64,000 bases of DNA from CAYQDB01 sp964416195 (GCA_964416195.1 CAYQDB010000007.1:1-64000); one strand, 5' to 3'. Positions 1 through 8,270 are shown, counted from the first letter of the stretch. The notes: generated from the sequence alone by a model not told the origin. Made by a program: numbers and translations.

Positions 1-25
1 AAGACCCAAGTGGGCTTGACCTACC
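1..25 (-). repeat. Partial GTAGG-type intergenic palindromic repeat
   Basis: Read on the minus strand this begins GTAGGTCAAGCCCACTTGGG, with a short self-complementary core (CCCAAGTGGG). It resembles the start of the GTAGG...CCTAC repeats found at 8127, 9024, 46504 and 49912. The window edge cuts it, so its full extent is unknown. Confidence 0.4.
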
Positions 26-54
26 GGGCTAGAATGGGTTTGTTTGGTAATTTT

Positions 55-576
55 TTAATTTTGGTCGATAGGCGGCGTCTCCGAAGGCTGGGGGTTGGAA
101 AGGCAACGGTGTTCTTGCAGGCTTTGCAGTTGCGTAATAGCCCGATGGAGCTGACGCTCGATGGCATTTTGGTAGCGAACGATCTTGAGGGTGTTGCGCG
201 AGGATGGTAGGGCGAGGGTCGCGGGATCGGTGGCGTAGGGATAGCGGCGAAAATTTCGGATTTTGTCACAAATTTCGCCGGATTCAGCGCGAAGGGCGCG
301 GCGCAGGCGCCAGTACGACACGGCAATTTTCTCCACCAGCATATCTTCCAGGATGCCGACCGGTTTGAGTTCGTCGATCAACTGCGCCAGGAGGGCATCG
401 AAGTGGCTCCGTTTTTCGGAGCGGCTGCGGATGGGCAGGATCACGGACTTCGCTAACAGGCCATGTCTCAGTGCGTTGAATCTCACGCGCGCTTTGCCTG
501 CTGGAGTCCGGGGGCCGGTGGAGCGCCGGGCGTTGCGCTTATTTGCCTCGAGCTGCTTCGGGCTAGTGCCTGACAT
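55..576 (-). CDS. Small protein of the STGPRT-x-GK-x-NA-x-HGL family, function unknown
   Basis: The 173-residue product opens with a basic, conserved-looking segment: KRNARRSTGPRTPAGKARVR (residues 13-32), then NALRHGLLAKSV. I recognise this pattern from hypothetical proteins that occur in many copies in genomes of several environmental phyla; no function is known to me. The rest is charged and probably helical, with no membrane segment or catalytic motif visible. The ATG at 576 follows AGAAAGGC about 6 nt upstream, an acceptable ribosome site. It lies just downstream of the restriction-modification operon on the same strand and close to a GTAGG repeat at the window edge, so it may belong to a mobile or repeat-rich patch; that is inference. 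Confidence 0.65.
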   Translation of the reverse strand: MSGTSPKQLEANKRNARRSTGPRTPAGKARVRFNALRHGLLAKSVILPIRSRSEKRSHFDALLAQLIDELKPVGILEDMLVEKIAVSYWRLRRALRAESGEICDKIRNFRRYPYATDPATLALPSSRNTLKIVRYQNAIERQLHRAITQLQSLQEHRCLSNPQPSETPPIDQN

Positions 577-655
577 ATTTGTGCCTTTCTGTTACAAAAG
601 GGGTGGATCAGTTATATGGTGAAAAGTTGTGGGGAAAGTGCATAGTGGAATGAAT

Positions 656-672
656 CCACAGCAGAGCTGTGG
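656..672. other. Perfect hairpin between methyltransferase and small protein
   Basis: CCACAGC-AGA-GCTGTGG is a perfect 7-bp stem with a 3-nt loop, 23 bp past the methyltransferase stop. No T-tract follows on either strand, so it is not a canonical intrinsic terminator. It could still protect the 3' end of the restriction-modification mRNA. Confidence 0.35.
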
Positions 673-694
673 GGTATCCGTGTTTATGAAGGCA

Positions 695-1993
695 CTACCA
701 TCTCTGCATGACCACGATGTATTCTCGTGTCATCGTAGCATCAAGTACACCCATGACGTTGGTCGGACTATTCTTAAGAGGCATTCGCTTGTTTGGAATC
801 GAGCGACTATAGGTATGTATGTGCTCAAATCCATGCTCTTCGAAAAAACACTTAATTGCATCGTGGGTTGGCAATATTATGCCTTTTACTTTCCTATTGC
901 CGATAACGTAACAGGCATGGCCACCGGATCGAATGAATGGGGCGATATTGGTAATGGAGCGCTGTAAATCGACGTAAAACGATGCTACCTCAAGGCTGCG
1001 CTTCCTGCTTTGCTGTGCGATGTTGGTAAGGGCGTCATTCAGGGCCAGAGATAGGAAAGAAGGTATTTCCTTGTAGATTTTGCCGCCCATGAGCGCACTG
1101 TCAATCTTGTGGGGTTCTTCTAGGCCCAGCCAAGCAGAGGATAGGCGGGAATACTGACCATAGGCAACAGTGGTGTGTGAGTCGCCATATGGCGGTGATG
1201 TTATCACGATATCTATACTGCTCGGCTTGAAGCTTGTGGAGGGCATTTGCTGCACTGTGTTGAAGCGATGAATCTTCGCCTGTGGTTTTGTGGCAAACTG
1301 ATTCATAAGGGTCTGGAAGTGTTCAAATCCCTTCCTATTACGTTCCAGTTTGTGACACATGATAGCGAAGACATCGGGGTTGAATTGCTCTAATCGTTTC
1401 GGCTCGTAGCGATAGAGCTTAAACTCCTCATTTCGCGTATTCGAGCTCTCGCGAACGGTTTCGCTAAATGCAACCTGGAAAAACAGCTTTACCTTCTGGT
1501 TCTTAATTCGCTTTATGTATCTGTCGACGTAAGCAAGTTTTGCAGTTACTTGTGGTTTGAACCAGAAATCCAGACGAGTAATTCCGGGAATTTGTGAGGG
1601 TGCATTTTTATAGTTGCGGCTTCCGGGACTGGTCAGATGATTATAAAAACTGCGTAGTTCCGTATCTAGCGCCCGTTTGTTGATGAGGTTTGTTTTCGCT
1701 TGGGCAATGAGACGAGCCAGGGGATTTAGGTCGGTCCCTGCGGCGTTAATATTCCTTATAAGTGCTTCAACTATTGAGGTACCTGTGCCACAATATGGGT
1801 CGAAAAGTAGCTGTGCACCCTGCCCAAAAGTATCCAACAATTTGGCGGCAATCTGCGGAATCATTCGCGCGGGGTAATCATGGTAGCAGTGCGTAAGCTC
1901 TCGTGTGGGGGCACCGTTGAAGGTCCAATCGTCGATTGGCTCCATTTCACCTAGGAATGGGAGTGCTAATTCTATTTGTCTTACTCCGTTCAT
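695..1993 (-). CDS. Type II DNA methyltransferase, SPPY (N4-cytosine-like) class
   Basis: Modification enzyme of a type II restriction-modification pair; it should transfer a methyl group from S-adenosylmethionine to an exocyclic amino group of DNA. The SAM-binding motif DPYCGTGT is at residues 65-72, followed by GTDLNPLA, and the catalytic motif TSPPYGDS is at 265-272. SPPY is most typical of N4-cytosine enzymes. Motif I precedes motif IV with about 190 residues between, room for a target-recognition domain, an alpha-like order. The 432-residue length is usual. The ATG lies 2 bp after the nuclease stop, so the two are co-transcribed and probably translationally coupled, with the nuclease first. 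Composition looks more AT-rich than the neighbouring housekeeping genes, consistent with transfer. Confidence 0.88.
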   Translation of the reverse strand: MNGVRQIELALPFLGEMEPIDDWTFNGAPTRELTHCYHDYPARMIPQIAAKLLDTFGQGAQLLFDPYCGTGTSIVEALIRNINAAGTDLNPLARLIAQAKTNLINKRALDTELRSFYNHLTSPGSRNYKNAPSQIPGITRLDFWFKPQVTAKLAYVDRYIKRIKNQKVKLFFQVAFSETVRESSNTRNEEFKLYRYEPKRLEQFNPDVFAIMCHKLERNRKGFEHFQTLMNQFATKPQAKIHRFNTVQQMPSTSFKPSSIDIVITSPPYGDSHTTVAYGQYSRLSSAWLGLEEPHKIDSALMGGKIYKEIPSFLSLALNDALTNIAQQSRKRSLEVASFYVDLQRSITNIAPFIRSGGHACYVIGNRKVKGIILPTHDAIKCFFEEHGFEHIHTYSRSIPNKRMPLKNSPTNVMGVLDATMTREYIVVMQRW

Positions 1994-1995
1994 AT

Positions 1996-2688
1996 TTATA
2001 AATCTTCGACCTTGTTAAATAGTAGGGGTAGTTTGTCCTCGAATGCTCGGAAGCCTGTTCCATGGTTGCGAGCGGAAGTTCCCTTATCGTGTAACCTAAG
2101 ATCCACCATGATATTGCCTGATCGAATCTGATTTAAGAGAGTATCCTCTGAAGTGTCACTGAGTAAGCGGGCCCGCGTATAGTGAAACCACTCGACTCCG
2201 CCGCGCTCCTCAGAGAATGCACTGGCAAGTACCATTGCAGGGAATTTTCTTAAGAACTGTTGCTTGAGTGCTTGCAGTTGCCACTCGGAAATTAGTACGC
2301 CGGAAATATGCCGAACCGAAATTGCACACTGGTCGGTATGCAGAAAAAGCCCTTGGCTGTTTGGGGTAAGTGACATTGTGAAGTAGAGTCCGAGTCGGCC
2401 ATTCTTGTCAGAGGTGCCGTACGTTCTGATCGCTTCCAAAGGGTTCATCTTCCAGGCTTTCCTATTAAACGTGAATAGTGTAATCATCGCAGATGAACCA
2501 ATCCGGTGGGCTTTAAGCTCTGCATCATGGAGGTCTGGCAAAGCAATATTGTCTTCTTTAACCCCTAGAAGTACCTGCAGAGTGTGTCCGACTCCTGTCG
2601 GTCCCCTACGTTTGGTTTGTACAAATCCCATGTCTTTTATTTTCTGAAATCTGGTTTGAAACTCCTTGAGAGTTAGCTTGTTAGGCAT
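1996..2688 (-). CDS. MvaI/BcnI-family type II restriction endonuclease
   Basis: Cuts unmethylated DNA at a short palindrome. The family signature is near the N-terminus: GPTGVGHTLQVLLGVKEDN (residues 29-47), then LPDLHDAELKAHR (50-62), containing the E57-L-K59 part of a PD-(D/E)XK-type active site. The characterised members MvaI and BcnI act on CCWGG and CCSGG; which site this enzyme reads cannot be told from sequence. At 230 residues it is full length for the family. It is the first gene of a two-gene operon with the methyltransferase, so protection must rely on methyltransferase expression keeping pace. No separate controller (C) gene was seen. A strong promoter with an inverted repeat lies just upstream. 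Confidence 0.88.
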   Translation of the reverse strand: MPNKLTLKEFQTRFQKIKDMGFVQTKRRGPTGVGHTLQVLLGVKEDNIALPDLHDAELKAHRIGSSAMITLFTFNRKAWKMNPLEAIRTYGTSDKNGRLGLYFTMSLTPNSQGLFLHTDQCAISVRHISGVLISEWQLQALKQQFLRKFPAMVLASAFSEERGGVEWFHYTRARLLSDTSEDTLLNQIRSGNIMVDLRLHDKGTSARNHGTGFRAFEDKLPLLFNKVEDL

Positions 2689-2712
2689 AGGCTAGTTCCG
2701 TTGAGTAAAATT

Positions 2713-2745
2713 TTTCTCTCTCGGTCATTATAGGCCAGAGAGAAA
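2713..2745. promoter_or_regulatory. Inverted repeat around the R-M promoter -10 box (candidate operator)
   Basis: TTTCTCTCT at 2713-2721 is the exact reverse complement of AGAGAGAAA at 2737-2745, 9 bp per arm with a 15-bp spacer that contains the -10 hexamer. One arm covers the predicted start of transcription and the other lies in the -35/-10 spacer. The symmetry suggests a dimeric repressor site, perhaps for the methyltransferase or nuclease itself. The operator role is inference; the symmetry is directly visible. Confidence 0.5.
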
Positions 2746-2756
2746 GCTAATGTCAA
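2727..2756 (-). promoter_or_regulatory. Sigma-70-type promoter of the restriction-modification operon
   Basis: On the minus strand, TTGACA (2756-2751) and TATAAT (2732-2727) are both perfect consensus hexamers with an 18-bp spacer. Predicted transcription starts near 2720, about 30 nt before the nuclease ATG at 2688. This is the best promoter match I see in the window. Confidence 0.75.
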
Positions 2757-2835
2757 TAAAAAGATAATTGTGGGCGGCAGGTGTGGCCGCGATCCCCGAT
2801 CAGGGTCGGGGACAGGTCTGTGATCGTGGTTTACT

Positions 2836-2886
2836 CCAGCACTTCGTAAAGAGATTGACACGTCGCTTCGCTCCTCGCAATGACGA
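2836..2886. repeat. Dispersed 'HCEERSD'-type intergenic repeat
   Basis: The minus strand reads ATTGCGAGGAGCGAAGCGAC and onward to TCTTTACGAAG, a short interspersed sequence whose spurious translation (HCEERSDVSISLRS) turns up in intergenic regions of many unrelated genomes. The recognition is from memory of that pattern. Together with the element at 3007 it fills the 2689-3205 gap, in which I see no gene. Confidence 0.5.
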
Positions 2887-3006
2887 TTTTGATGTGTTAT
2901 ACACAAATAAATGTTGTGCGAGAGAGGGGGGAATGTCAAGTGAAAGATGTCGAAACCACAGGGGATTTCGACCTACGGCTTCCATCCACCTTGGAGAGAA
3001 TTATAA

Positions 3007-3089
3007 GTCCCCTCTGGAGAGGGGATTTAGGGGTGTGTAGCAACAACAAGACACACCCCGCCCTTCGGGCACCCCTCTCAAGAGGGGAA
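3007..3089. repeat. Imperfect palindromic repeat built on CCCCTCTNGAGAGGGG
   Basis: A short palindrome (CCCCTCTGGAGAGGGG) is followed by ATTTAGGGGTGTGT, a spacer, then the mirrored ACACACCCC...ACCCCTCTCAAGAGGGG. The whole unit is a large imperfect inverted repeat that would fold as a long hairpin. Similar TCCCCTCT...GAGGGG elements are common between genes in environmental genomes. It carries no open reading frame I would trust. Confidence 0.55.
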
Positions 3090-3205
3090 ACCATGCCATG
3101 TTGGTGATTTTTTCAGGGACGACTAGAACATGAAGGAGTCGGAGATTTTAGACCTATGGCTGGGTTCCTGACGGCGCAGCTACGGGCTGACGGCACTGGT
3201 AAAAA

Positions 3206-3278
3206 TGGAGCAGATCGGGATCGAACCGACGACCTCAACGTTGCGAACGTTGCGCTCTCCCAATTGAGCTACTGCCCC
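3206..3278 (-). tRNA. tRNA-Ala (anticodon CGC)
   Basis: All four arms fold. The acceptor GGGGCAG pairs with CTGCTCC, including the G3-U70 wobble that is the identity element of tRNA-Ala. The anticodon arm is CAACG-TTCGCAA-CGTTG, giving anticodon CGC (codon GCG). The T-arm GTCGG-TTCGATC-CCGAT follows. The discriminator base is A and no CCA is encoded. Length is 73 nt. Confidence 0.95.
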
Positions 3279-3300
3279 ATATTAACCAATTACAATATAT

Positions 3301-3330
3301 ATACTATCAACCTGACCAGAGGCCAAGCAA
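3301..3330 (-). promoter_or_regulatory. Possible promoter of tRNA-Ala
   Basis: On the minus strand, TTGCTT (3330-3325) and TAGTAT (3306-3301) are separated by 18 bp, placing the start of transcription roughly 15-20 nt before the tRNA 5' end. Each hexamer has mismatches, so this is only a plausible assignment. Confidence 0.35.
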
Positions 3331-3401
3331 TTTTTGGGAATGACTACATCAATGTCGGGCGATTGGAGTGCTTACTCCAAATTCAATACTCCCTCTCTCT
3401 A

Positions 3402-4211
3402 TTATCTCCGCTTAATGCTGCCTGAGCCGGCGACATGCGTCGAAATGTGTTCCGGTTTGCCATAGTAGGCGATATCGCCGCTACCATAGACAGCGCCGTC
3501 GAAACTCTCCTGTGCGCGAACCCTTACATCACCTGATCCTTTGACAACTATTGTTGCCTCTCTTGCGGTCAAGTCACGCGCATCGACATCACCGGAGCCG
3601 GATACGTTGATCTCCAGCTCGTCGACTTTTCCTTCAGCGGTGATATCTCCTGAGCCATGGATGGAACATTCAAGGAAATCACTCTCCATATCCCTCACCG
3701 TGATATCGCCGGAGCCGTTGATGTCACACCTGACAATGCGGCTGTTGAGATCTCCGATTGTAATGTCACCGGAGCCCCTGGTGCGACAGTCAAAACGGTC
3801 GCTGTTGACATTCCTGACATCGAAATCGCCAGAGCCGCGGGTCATGACGCCTTCCAGCTTCGGGACTGTAATCTCCACCTTGCAAGTGTACTCGGAGCGA
3901 TAGGATTCGTCAGTATAGATTTCCAGCGTCTTGCCTTTGACTCTCGTCTCAATAAGATCGAGAAGGTTGTCGTCAAACGTAAGCGTAACATTCTGCTTCT
4001 CACCCACCTCGACAATGACATCAAACGATCCGGAAGTCTCGATCCTTGTAAAGTCCTTTACGTCACGGTCTTCCGTGATTATGTCGCCAGAGCCTTTGAC
4101 ACCCTTATCCCCAAACGTCCTTTTGAACCAGTTACCTGCCGAAACTGAACTGAACGCCATCAAGACCATAGCGCCAAGAGTAATCGTTATTAAAGTTTTG
4201 CCTTTTCGCAT
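3402..4211 (-). CDS. Secreted GIN-domain (DUF2807) protein
   Basis: Exported protein of the head GIN/DUF2807 family, common in FCB bacteria, with a right-handed beta-type repeat architecture and no established biochemical role. The signal peptide spans about residues 1-25 (MRKGKTLITITLGAMV...SSVSA). The rest carries regularly spaced GSGD turns (KGSGDI, RGSGDF, RGSGDI, NGSGDI, HGSGDI, SGSGDV, KGSGDV, YGSGDI, then AGSGSI at the end), about every 20-25 residues. A longer reading from an ATG at 4223 exists, but GGAGG sits 5 nt before the ATG at 4211, so I take that start (269 residues). A hairpin (3363-3380) lies just downstream without a T-tract. The neighbours are two secreted lipoproteins, also leftward. 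Confidence 0.85.
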   Translation of the reverse strand: MRKGKTLITITLGAMVLMAFSSVSAGNWFKRTFGDKGVKGSGDIITEDRDVKDFTRIETSGSFDVIVEVGEKQNVTLTFDDNLLDLIETRVKGKTLEIYTDESYRSEYTCKVEITVPKLEGVMTRGSGDFDVRNVNSDRFDCRTRGSGDITIGDLNSRIVRCDINGSGDITVRDMESDFLECSIHGSGDITAEGKVDELEINVSGSGDVDARDLTAREATIVVKGSGDVRVRAQESFDGAVYGSGDIAYYGKPEHISTHVAGSGSIKRR

Positions 4212-4319
4212 AACATCCTCCATACTTTTCCATATAAACCTGGTATCTTTCGTTACGGGTAATGGGATGGATTGTTGCGTCGCTCGTGTTCTCAGGTCAA
4301 AACCCGCAGACTCAATAGA

Positions 4320-6065
4320 CTAAGGTGAGGTGAGTATCGTATTCGAGGCACCGACAGCTACCAGCCGGTTCTTTCCGAAGGCAATGCCGGATAAGCGCAT
4401 AGCTATGCCGGAGGTCGCAGTCACCCAGCTTGTCCCGTTGGACGAAGTGATAATCGTTCCATACTCACCCACTGCGATGAAGCGCTCCCCCGTCCAGACA
4501 ACCGCCTCGTAATCGCTCACAGTCGGCGACTCTGCCTTCGTCCACGTCAAACCATCTTCAGATGTCAGCACGGTGCCGGTATCACCCACCGCCACCAGAC
4601 GCGTTTCGGAGGCAACAATCCCCATAAGACGTTCATCGGTACCGGATGTTCTCGCAGTCCAGATCGTACCATCAGAAGAAGTGATAATCGCACCTGAATC
4701 CCCGACAGCGACAAACTGCGAGTCCGCCCAGCTAATATCGTACAGCACCTGTGAGACACCGGAGGCTACACTGTCCCATGTCAACCCATCGGAGGACACC
4801 ACAATGGCACCCTCTACCCCAACCGCAATATAGCGCAACCCGGACCACGTAATCGCCTCCAACTGCCGGGGTATCGGGGAAGTTTGTATTGTCCAGGTAC
4901 TCGCATCAGGAGAGGAGATTATCGTCCCCTCGGCACCAACAGCGACAAAGCCTGTTCCGGAATAAGCGATTCCCTTCAATGGGTTTGATGTACCCGACGG
5001 TTGCAGTGTCCAGAGTTCAGCATCAGGTGATACCATTACCGCTCCTCCGTCGCCGACAGCCACATGCATGGAATCCGTGATAACAACATCGTACAGAGAA
5101 GCAACCGGTCCGGATGACTGCAACAACCAGGTCTCACCATCGTCCGAAGTGAGTATAGTTCCATCGAAACCAGCGGCAACGTATTGCCCACCCGCCCAGA
5201 GCACGCTTCGCAGATGGTCATCATAATCGGGTCTAATCAACGTCCAGGTGATGCCATTAGGAGAGGTAACGATAAGGCCATTTTCACCGACCGCGATGAA
5301 CTCGCTCCCCGACCATGTGACGCCAAAGAAATGGATACGCATTCCTGAAACAACAACATCCCAGGTTATCGCATTGAGAGAGACAAGGATGGAACCGTCC
5401 TGCCCGACAGCGACATACTTCGTTCCCGACCACGCAATATCGTACAGGTACAGACCGAGGGCAGTGGTCAGGGTATCCCAGTAAGTGCCGCCGACTGAAC
5501 GGAGGACGACACCTCCACCGACTGCCACGAATTGGTTGTCGCCCCATGTTACACCGTACATGTTGGAAGCTGTAACTTGCTCCGTTGTATCCCATATCGT
5601 GCCACCAAGCGAAGTGACCACCATACCATCCTTGCCTACGGCAACATAACGATTGCCAAACGAGGCGACGCCGTACAGCCACTCCGATGCCCCGGAGTCT
5701 TCTACTTCGCTCCAGCTCAAACCGTCCGAGGAGGTAAGAACAGTTCCCTTATCACCTACGGCTACAAACAAATCCGCAGACCAGGTAACACCGTACAGAT
5801 CGGTGGTCGTTGGCGACGGTTGCATTGTCCAGGTTACGCCGTCAAGCGAAGTCAGAATAACACCATCCTCGCCGACAGCCACATACCGTGTCCCCGACCA
5901 GGCTACATCGAATAGATAATTGCTGGTTCCGGTCGGCCTGAGTGTCCAATTGTCTCCAATCTCTGGAAGTATCGGCTCGGTTGTATTGTCATCACCGCAG
6001 GAACTCAGAACAATAGAAACAAGCAATACAACCAAGCACAACTGCAGCCGCTTCATAAAGGGCAT
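4320..6065 (-). CDS. Lipoprotein with 14 Ycf48/BNR-like propeller repeats
   Basis: A lipoprotein signal (hydrophobic stretch ending VLSSC, Cys about residue 23) is followed by fourteen consecutive units of about 39 residues of the form YxVxWSGxxFVAVGxxGxIxTSxDGxTW. This is the Ycf48/BNR/sialidase-like beta-propeller repeat; the units diverge in sequence but keep their length. The last unit stops after the ILTSP strand, while the protein starts with an orphan NWTLRPTGT strand, as expected if the N-terminus closes the ring. Fourteen repeats would fit two seven-bladed propellers; that is inference. AAGGAG lies 6 nt before the ATG at 6065, favouring it over the in-frame ATG at 6071. No enzymatic motif is seen. 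It is followed upstream by a seven-repeat relative. Confidence 0.85.
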   Translation of the reverse strand: MPFMKRLQLCLVVLLVSIVLSSCGDDNTTEPILPEIGDNWTLRPTGTSNYLFDVAWSGTRYVAVGEDGVILTSLDGVTWTMQPSPTTTDLYGVTWSADLFVAVGDKGTVLTSSDGLSWSEVEDSGASEWLYGVASFGNRYVAVGKDGMVVTSLGGTIWDTTEQVTASNMYGVTWGDNQFVAVGGGVVLRSVGGTYWDTLTTALGLYLYDIAWSGTKYVAVGQDGSILVSLNAITWDVVVSGMRIHFFGVTWSGSEFIAVGENGLIVTSPNGITWTLIRPDYDDHLRSVLWAGGQYVAAGFDGTILTSDDGETWLLQSSGPVASLYDVVITDSMHVAVGDGGAVMVSPDAELWTLQPSGTSNPLKGIAYSGTGFVAVGAEGTIISSPDASTWTIQTSPIPRQLEAITWSGLRYIAVGVEGAIVVSSDGLTWDSVASGVSQVLYDISWADSQFVAVGDSGAIITSSDGTIWTARTSGTDERLMGIVASETRLVAVGDTGTVLTSEDGLTWTKAESPTVSDYEAVVWTGERFIAVGEYGTIITSSNGTSWVTATSGIAMRLSGIAFGKNRLVAVGASNTILTSP

Positions 6066-6274
6066 GAACATCTCCTTATTCTATAACGTCAACCCACACG
6101 AAGGTGGATAACAACAATATCCCTCAAAAACGTCAGAGCAACGCGTCCAATATAGGCCAATACAGACCCCGGTTCAACAGAAATTGCAGGAGTAGATCGA
6201 GGGGACACCGGGCAACCTGTCAGCAATCGCGCCAAGAGTGATAACTCAGCTAAAATGCTGCCTGTTACCGCTTG

Positions 6275-7750
6275 CTACTCGGACACGAGTATGGTGCCGT
6301 TCTCGCCGACAGCCACGAACCTGACACCGGACCAAGCCACATCATTGAGATCAGCGGTTGTTGGGGAGGCTCTTTGCAGCCAGTCGATGGCATCGGACGA
6401 GGTAAGAATAGCGCCTCCAACCCCGACAACAACCAATCGGACTCCAGCGGGCGTCAGGCCCCAGGTTACACCACCAAGGTGATTTGTCGTTCCGGACTCC
6501 TGTGAAGTCCAGGTCTGGCCCTCCGGGGAAGTAAGGATCGTGCCGGAATATCCCACCACCGTAAGTTGCGCCTGAGTCGCTGTAATGCCCAGCAGGATTT
6601 CTGTTGTCCCGGAGTTGATTATTTCCCAGAGGACGCCTCCGGTTGAAGTGAGAATCGTCCCCGAATGTCCGCAGACCGCCAGTAGATTGCCAAAGACAGT
6701 CACATCGTACAACCAATTGAGTGTTCGGGACGTCCTCGGTGACCAGCTTATGCCATCTTGGGAAGCAATAATCGTTCCGTCAGCGCCAACAGCAAAAAAA
6801 CGGCTTCCTGACCAGGCCACCGAAAACAGGGATTGGGTCACTCCCGATGATCCCACCGTCCAGTTTCTACCATCCGGCGATGTCACCAACGCGCCACCGT
6901 CACCGACGGCCACCAACTGCGCTCCTGACCAGGCAATACCGTTCAACCGACTCGTTATCCCGGAACTTCTCACGGTCCAGGCGAGACCGTCGTGGGACGT
7001 GAGCACCGTGCCTGAAGCGCCCACTGCGACGAATTGCGTCCCCTGCCAGATCACGCTTCCCAGCGAGCTGCCCGTTCCCGATGTTACTAAAGCCCAGATT
7101 CTGCCGGGTTGAATCACCCGGAACTCTCTGGCCGATGACGCATTCCCTCCGGGGGTCGATACCGTGATTGGCCCAGTCGTAGAACCGAAGGGAACTCGAG
7201 TTTGGATCTCTGTTGAAGTCACCTCGAGAATGGTTGCCGAAGCCCCGTTGAACTTCACCGTATTTGAGGCCGCACTCGACGAGAAATTCGAGCCGGTGAC
7301 AGTTACTACTGTTCCCGCCACGCCGCTGTCCGGGCTGAATCCGCTCACAGTCGGTGGCGGAGGCTTTGTCGTAAACAACCAGACATGGTCAGATTCCAAA
7401 GCATTGCCGTCCTTGTCCCTGGCTCCGGTTGTAATGGTTGCCGTATAGGTAGTGCTGAATGCAAGGGTGTGGGATGGGTGAAATTCCGCTATTGTGCCCG
7501 TGCAACTCACGGTTCCTTCTACACCATTGTTGAGCGAAAACGTTTTGTTCGTTATTGTCGACGCGTCCATCATCCGGGAAAATCCAACTTCGATAGAGGA
7601 AGCAGTGCTCACGTTGGTCGCCCCATTGTCCGGGTCGGTCCAGACCACTTCCGGATGCGTGGTTATATTGATATCCGTACTACAGGAAATCAAGCAAAGT
7701 ACCGATGCCAATACCCCAAGGCACCGAACGAGATACTTCACCTGCCACAT
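6275..7750 (-). CDS. Lipoprotein: bacterial Ig-like and IPT/TIG domains plus 7 propeller repeats
   Basis: After a lipoprotein signal (LISC, Cys 23 from the chosen start) comes an Ig-like domain with VWTDPDNGATNVS and FSRMMDASTI (about 35-130, SbsA/Big_5 type), then an IPT/TIG domain starting VSGFSPDSGVAGTVVTVTG (about 138-215). Seven repeats of about 39 residues follow, of the same VGxxGxIxTSxDGxxW type as the neighbouring gene, enough for one seven-bladed propeller; the orphan strand IWALVTSG before repeat 1 could close the ring with the last unit. AAGGAG is 6 nt before the ATG at 7750. Probably a cell-surface adhesion or scaffold protein; ligand unknown. It seems paralogous to the 14-repeat protein 210 bp downstream. 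Confidence 0.85.
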   Translation of the reverse strand: MWQVKYLVRCLGVLASVLCLISCSTDINITTHPEVVWTDPDNGATNVSTASSIEVGFSRMMDASTITNKTFSLNNGVEGTVSCTGTIAEFHPSHTLAFSTTYTATITTGARDKDGNALESDHVWLFTTKPPPPTVSGFSPDSGVAGTVVTVTGSNFSSSAASNTVKFNGASATILEVTSTEIQTRVPFGSTTGPITVSTPGGNASSAREFRVIQPGRIWALVTSGTGSSLGSVIWQGTQFVAVGASGTVLTSHDGLAWTVRSSGITSRLNGIAWSGAQLVAVGDGGALVTSPDGRNWTVGSSGVTQSLFSVAWSGSRFFAVGADGTIIASQDGISWSPRTSRTLNWLYDVTVFGNLLAVCGHSGTILTSTGGVLWEIINSGTTEILLGITATQAQLTVVGYSGTILTSPEGQTWTSQESGTTNHLGGVTWGLTPAGVRLVVVGVGGAILTSSDAIDWLQRASPTTADLNDVAWSGVRFVAVGENGTILVSE

Positions 7751-8270
7751 AAATAGCTCCTTGGCTGTTTCCACTTAACTACAGGCACAGCACGGGGATT
7801 CCTTCTACTCAAAGATAACCGAAATGACGATCCCGGCCAATCTAAATGGTTCGACGCTATTCACCGAATCGTTTCCAGGGTCATTTTTCGCAGATCAAAG
7901 GCCATGAGGTTATGGCAACGCCGGCAAGTCACCGAAAAACGACTCAAATGCAATTGCAATGAGATTGCTTGGCTACGACTGCAATTACGGCACCTGTACC
8001 TCTAAGCTACAGACGCAGCAGCCCCGCCCGATGCTTAATCTGCTGATGGACAATTCAAACAGGCGGGTGGCCCACCCGCCCTTGGCGAGCTGTGGGAAGT
8101 TCAAACCAAGCGATGAGCTTTCTTCAGTAGGTCAGGTGCCTTGTGCACCTGACACTATGTTATTAGTAGGCAGAACCACAGGGGTTCTGCTCTACCTTGC
8201 TAACCATTTCATGACAAGCCTATATCCAAGAGGAAGAAATGGTGATAGTCGCCGTTTGCAACAGTGGTAG
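7751..8270. other. Intergenic region with one dispersed repeat
   Basis: No convincing gene. It contains a GTAGG-type palindromic repeat at 8127-8195 (listed separately) and a short palindromic stretch around 8068-8090 (GCGGGTGGCCCACCCGCC). The 103-residue open frame crossing it is assembled from these repeats and looks spurious. Confidence 0.6.
8127..8195. repeat. GTAGG...CTACC dispersed palindromic repeat, copy 1
   Basis: Begins GTAGGTCAGGTGCC-TTGT-GCACCTGAC (a hairpin), then a spacer, then GGCAGAACCACAGGGGTTCTGC and CTACC. The second half is shared exactly over at least 22 nt with the copy at 9024-9098. It has two internal hairpins and terminal GTAGG/CCTAC inverted ends. Confidence 0.8.

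Noticed and set aside
656..672. Terminator for the R-M operon
   Set aside because: Perfect stem but no T-tract, so it was recorded only as a hairpin.
2673..2939. Open frame with HCEERSDVSISLRS
   Set aside because: Translation of a dispersed intergenic repeat, not a gene.
4320..7750. CRISPR-like tandem repetition in the two repeat genes
   Set aside because: The repeats are diverged about 117-bp units coding for propeller blades in frame, with no constant repeat and spacer structure.
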